Assembly: GCF_024171945.1 (NCBI RefSeq)
Contig: NZ_JAMTCR010000002.1
Location: 992,001-1,056,000 of the forward strand
Length of the DNA: 64,000 nt
DNA from: Actinokineospora globicatena
Lineage (GTDB): Bacteria; Actinomycetota; Actinomycetes; Mycobacteriales; Pseudonocardiaceae
Direction: 5' to 3'
Below are positions 61,449 to 64,000 of the stretch, in pieces. The position numbers were made by a program, and so were the translations under genes. Each line of letters opens with the position of its first letter. Position 1 is the first letter of the stretch. The notes beneath the pieces are model-generated. The model worked only from the letters and a program-made list of their open reading frames with translations. It was not told the DNA's origin and did not search any database.

Positions 61449-62219
61449 ATGAGCATCGGTGCCCACGTCCGCGATGACGACCCGCTCGACGCAGCGCGCG
61501 AACGCGGCGCCGACGTGGTGCAGTTCTTCCTCGCCGACCCGCAGGACTGGAAGGCGCCCAAGCCGCACCCGAGGGCCGACGAGCTGCTCGCCACCGAGGT
61601 CGAGGTGTTCGTCCACTCCCCCTACGTGGTCAACCTGGCCTCCACGAACAACCGGATCCGCATCCCCTCCCGCAAGCTCATCACCCAGCACGCCGACGCG
61701 GCGGCCAAGGTCGGCGCCAAGGGCCTTGTCGTGCACGGCGGGCACGTCAACAAGGGCGAGGACCCGCAGGTCGGCATCGACAACTGGCGCAAGTTCTTCG
61801 AGCGCCAGCACGCCGAGGGCGGGTTCGGGGTGCCGATCCTGATCGAGAACACCGCGGGCGGCGACAACGCCATGGCCCGCCGGTTCGACATGCTCGCCCG
61901 GCTGTGGGACGCCGTCGCCGAGTTCGACGCGGGCTTCTGCCTCGACACCTGCCACGCGTTCGCCGCCGGTGAGGACCTGGTCGGCATCGTCGAGCGGGTC
62001 AAGGCGATCACCGGCCGGATCGACCTGGTGCACCTCAACAGCTCCCGCGACGAGTTCGGCTCCGCGCGCGACCGGCACGACAACATCGCCACCGGCACCA
62101 TCGACGCCGACCAGCTGGTCGCCGTGGTCGCCGCGGCGGGCGCGCCGGTCGTGGTCGAGACACCGGCGGACGGCCAAGCCGCGGATATCGCCTTCCTGCG
62201 TGAGGCCCTCGGACGGTGA
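61449..62219 (+). CDS. nfo: AP endonuclease, endonuclease IV type
   Basis: A 256-residue TIM-barrel enzyme of the xylose isomerase/endonuclease IV superfamily, expected to cut DNA at abasic sites. Metal-ligand regions are MSIGAHVRDDD, VFVHSPYVVNLAS, VVHGGHVNKGED, PILIENTAGG, CLDTCHAFAAGED and IDLVHLNSSRDEFGSARDRH. The length is somewhat short of E. coli Nfo (285). ATG 61449 lies eight bases after TACCCT, a possible leaderless promoter. The stop overlaps the next gene by 4 bases (GTGA). Confidence 0.9.
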   Translation: MSIGAHVRDDDPLDAARERGADVVQFFLADPQDWKAPKPHPRADELLATEVEVFVHSPYVVNLASTNNRIRIPSRKLITQHADAAAKVGAKGLVVHGGHVNKGEDPQVGIDNWRKFFERQHAEGGFGVPILIENTAGGDNAMARRFDMLARLWDAVAEFDAGFCLDTCHAFAAGEDLVGIVERVKAITGRIDLVHLNSSRDEFGSARDRHDNIATGTIDADQLVAVVAAAGAPVVVETPADGQAADIAFLREALGR

Positions 62220-63643
62220 GCACGGTGCCCGCTGGCGTCACCGCTGCCGCTCCGGCAGGCGAGCCGGAGGGCACGCCGTCCCGACCGGGCGCCGGGCGGG
62301 CGGCCCGGCTCGGCCGCGGCGCGCTGGCGGCGCTGGTGCTGCTGTGCGGGCTCACGCTGCTGCTCGGGTTCGCGAACAAGGACCGCTGCACCGGCCCGGA
62401 GTTCGACACCTGGGGCCGCAGCCAGCCCGGCTTCGACGAGCGCAAGTACGCCGACGTCTGCTACTCCGACATCCAGTACCTGTGGATCGGCCGCGACGTC
62501 GACCGGCACGTGTTCCCCTACGTGCACGGCAGGATCACCGCCGACGGCGCGCTCGAGGGCGGCACGGTCGAGTACCCGGTGCTCACGGGTCTGCTGATCT
62601 GGGCGGGGGCGCTGTTCGCACACACCGACGCCGAGTTCCTGCTGGCCTCCGCGCTGATCATGGCGCCGTTCGGGCTGGCGACCGGGTGGCTGCTCGGCCG
62701 GTTGTCGCGGTGGCGCGCGCTGATCTGGGTGCTGTCGCCACCGCTGGTCATGTACGCGTTCCACAACTGGGAGCTGCCGGTCGTGGCCTGCGCGGTCGCC
62801 GCCGTCTACGTGGTGCACCGGGGATGGGGTTCGCGCGGCGTCGCCCGGCCGTTGGTGCAACGCGCGACAGTTAGCGCTGTCCTACTTGGACTCGGTTTCG
62901 CCTTCAAGCTGTACCCGGCCATCTTCGTGCTACCGCTGATGCTCTACGTGCTCACCGGTGGTCGCGACGGTCGTGAACTGCCTGCGGGCAAGACGCGGGA
63001 CATCGCGGGCATGGTCCGGGTGGCGTTGGTCGCGATGGGCACGGCGATCGCGGTCAACCTGCCGTTCGCGCTGATCGGTCGGGAGGGCTGGCTCGCCTCG
63101 TTCGTGTTCCAGGGGCAGCGCAAGGCCGACATCACCGCGAACTCGATCTGGTTCTGGGCGCTGCGACCGGACTCCGACCCGCAGAACACCGCCGTGCACG
63201 AGTACATCGGCGTGGTCTCCCCGGTCCTGGTGTTCGCCTCGTTCGCGGTGGCCTGCGTCATCGGCTGGGTCCGGTTCCAGCGCGAGGGCAGCTACCCGTG
63301 GATCGCGGTGTCGGCGGCCATGCTGTGCGGGTTCCTGCTGCTGCACAAGGTCCACTCGCCGCAGTACACGCTGTGGCTGGTCCCGATGTTCGTCCTGCTC
63401 AACCTGCGCTGGGGCTGGATCGCCGCCTACTTCGTCGCCGACCTGGCCATGGGGATCGGCATCTTCCTGTGGTTCGCCCAGATCGCGGCCAAGCAGCCCT
63501 CGGGCATCTACGAGGGCTTCGAGGCGCAGGCGGTGATGATCGGGGTCTGGGGCCGGGCCGCGCTGCTGGTCGGCATGTTCGTCGCCTTCCTCGGCGCCAA
63601 GGACACCGTCGACCCGGAACCGGCGCTCGTCGCCCGCACGTGA
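62216..63643 (+). CDS. GT87-like polytopic glycosyltransferase (DUF2029 family)
   Basis: A 475-residue membrane protein with about ten helices, of the GT-C type (GT87 family includes PimE, a polyprenyl-phosphate-mannose-dependent mannosyltransferase). The first helix (ALAALVLLCGLTLLLGFAN) is followed by a large loop with RKYADVCYSDIQYLWIGRDVD (acidic residues near the catalytic site) and YPVLTGLLIWAG. FKLYPAIFVLPLMLYVL and HKVHSPQYTLWLVPMFVLLNL are typical of the family. Its homologue in mycobacteria (Rv0051) lies near rpsF too. Start GTG 62216 overlaps the endonuclease stop. Confidence 0.85.
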   Translation: MSTVPAGVTAAAPAGEPEGTPSRPGAGRAARLGRGALAALVLLCGLTLLLGFANKDRCTGPEFDTWGRSQPGFDERKYADVCYSDIQYLWIGRDVDRHVFPYVHGRITADGALEGGTVEYPVLTGLLIWAGALFAHTDAEFLLASALIMAPFGLATGWLLGRLSRWRALIWVLSPPLVMYAFHNWELPVVACAVAAVYVVHRGWGSRGVARPLVQRATVSAVLLGLGFAFKLYPAIFVLPLMLYVLTGGRDGRELPAGKTRDIAGMVRVALVAMGTAIAVNLPFALIGREGWLASFVFQGQRKADITANSIWFWALRPDSDPQNTAVHEYIGVVSPVLVFASFAVACVIGWVRFQREGSYPWIAVSAAMLCGFLLLHKVHSPQYTLWLVPMFVLLNLRWGWIAAYFVADLAMGIGIFLWFAQIAAKQPSGIYEGFEAQAVMIGVWGRAALLVGMFVAFLGAKDTVDPEPALVART

Positions 63644-63677
63644 CCGCCGGGTACTCGGGCAAGCCGCTGGTCGACCG

Positions 63678-64000
63678 CTAGACCAGCTCGGGCTGCGGCT
63701 CGGCGACCTTGCGCGCGCCGAGGCGGCGGCGGGCGACCAGGGACTCGGTGGTGATGATGATCAGCGCCAGCCAGACCAGGGCGAAGCCGACCCAGCGGGC
63801 GGTGGTCATCTGCTCGTGGAAGATCAGCAGGCCGATGCCGAACTGGATGATCGGCACGAAGTACTGCAGCAGCCCGAGGGTGGTCATCGGGACCTTGGTG
63901 GCCGCCGCGCCGAACAGCAGCAGCGGGATGGCGGTGATCAGGCCGGTGCCCGCGAGCAGCACGGCGTTGAGCCAGCCCGCGTGACCGAACGTGCCGCCGC
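63678..64000 (-). CDS. rarD: EamA family transporter RarD, C-terminal part
   Basis: The last 107 codons of a permease of the drug/metabolite superfamily; the gene continues beyond the right edge. Hydrophobic helices include LLAGTGLITAIPLLLFGAAA, LGLLQYFVPIIQFGIGLLIF and WVGFALVWLALIIITTESL. The QYFVPIIQFxIG stretch is characteristic of RarD (chloramphenicol-sensitivity) proteins. A basic tail (RRRLGARKV) ends the protein. Convergent with the GT87-like gene. Confidence 0.88.
   Translation of the reverse strand, partial: GGTFGHAGWLNAVLLAGTGLITAIPLLLFGAAATKVPMTTLGLLQYFVPIIQFGIGLLIFHEQMTTARWVGFALVWLALIIITTESLVARRRLGARKVAEPQPELV

Noticed and set aside
1..64000. tRNA, rRNA, transposase or prophage genes
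   Set aside because: None recognised on either strand; the whole window reads as chromosomal core and lineage-specific genes.

Overview
This is a GC-rich actinobacterial chromosome segment carrying the replication origin. Gene order, codon use and protein sequences point to a member of the Pseudonocardiales; I infer this from family knowledge and ran no search. No tRNA, rRNA, CRISPR array, insertion sequence or prophage is visible. The window opens inside gyrB and ends inside a rarD-like permease gene.

Left part (1-7.3 kb, all on the minus strand): gyrB (partial), a DUF721 gene, recF, gnd, dnaN, oriC and dnaA. The origin lies between dnaN and dnaA. It has about ten DnaA boxes, a candidate DnaA-trio unwinding element and AT-rich inverted repeats. 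A second cluster of DnaA boxes and a palindromic parS site lie inside the DUF721 gene.

7.7-13.3 kb (plus strand): rpmH, rnpA, yidD, yidC and khpB/jag end in a strong terminator; then come rsmG, parA and parB with three more parS sites. 13.4-30 kb: a D-Ala-D-Ala ligase-like gene, an aminotransferase and a GNAT gene lead into the conserved envelope/redox block cwlM-like amidase, trxA, trxB, anti-sigma, sigM, pseudokinase, murJ, DUF6049 and NUDIX (all minus). A CCA-adding enzyme gene and an MFS gene converge at the end.

30-48 kb: an AlgH/YqgE gene, an SdpI-like membrane protein with a cysteine tail, a secreted phytase-like protein, and leuS behind a Leu-codon leader peptide and attenuator. Then come a TetR-MMPL divergon, a PLP decarboxylase with its own TetR gene, a ribokinase-type kinase, a LysR-kbl-tdh threonine degradation operon, and an overlapping AI-2E permease / sensor kinase / response regulator set with a DUF1707 gene.

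48-55 kb is the most unusual stretch: three plus-strand genes for surface-type proteins. They encode a beta-helix-like membrane-anchored protein, a small exported protein, and a 1008-residue exported protein built of about 13 chaplin-like repeats.

55-64 kb: a MarR pair with a perfect operator, a LigB-type dioxygenase, then dnaB-rplI-rpsR-ssb-rpsF transcribed toward oriC, with five co-oriented DnaA boxes between rplI and dnaB. An exported repeat-poor protein, an endonuclease IV-like gene, a GT87-like membrane mannosyltransferase candidate and partial rarD follow. Replication initiation (dnaA, dnaN, dnaB, ssb), segregation (parABS) and envelope synthesis (murJ, cwlM, sigM) are thus physically linked.
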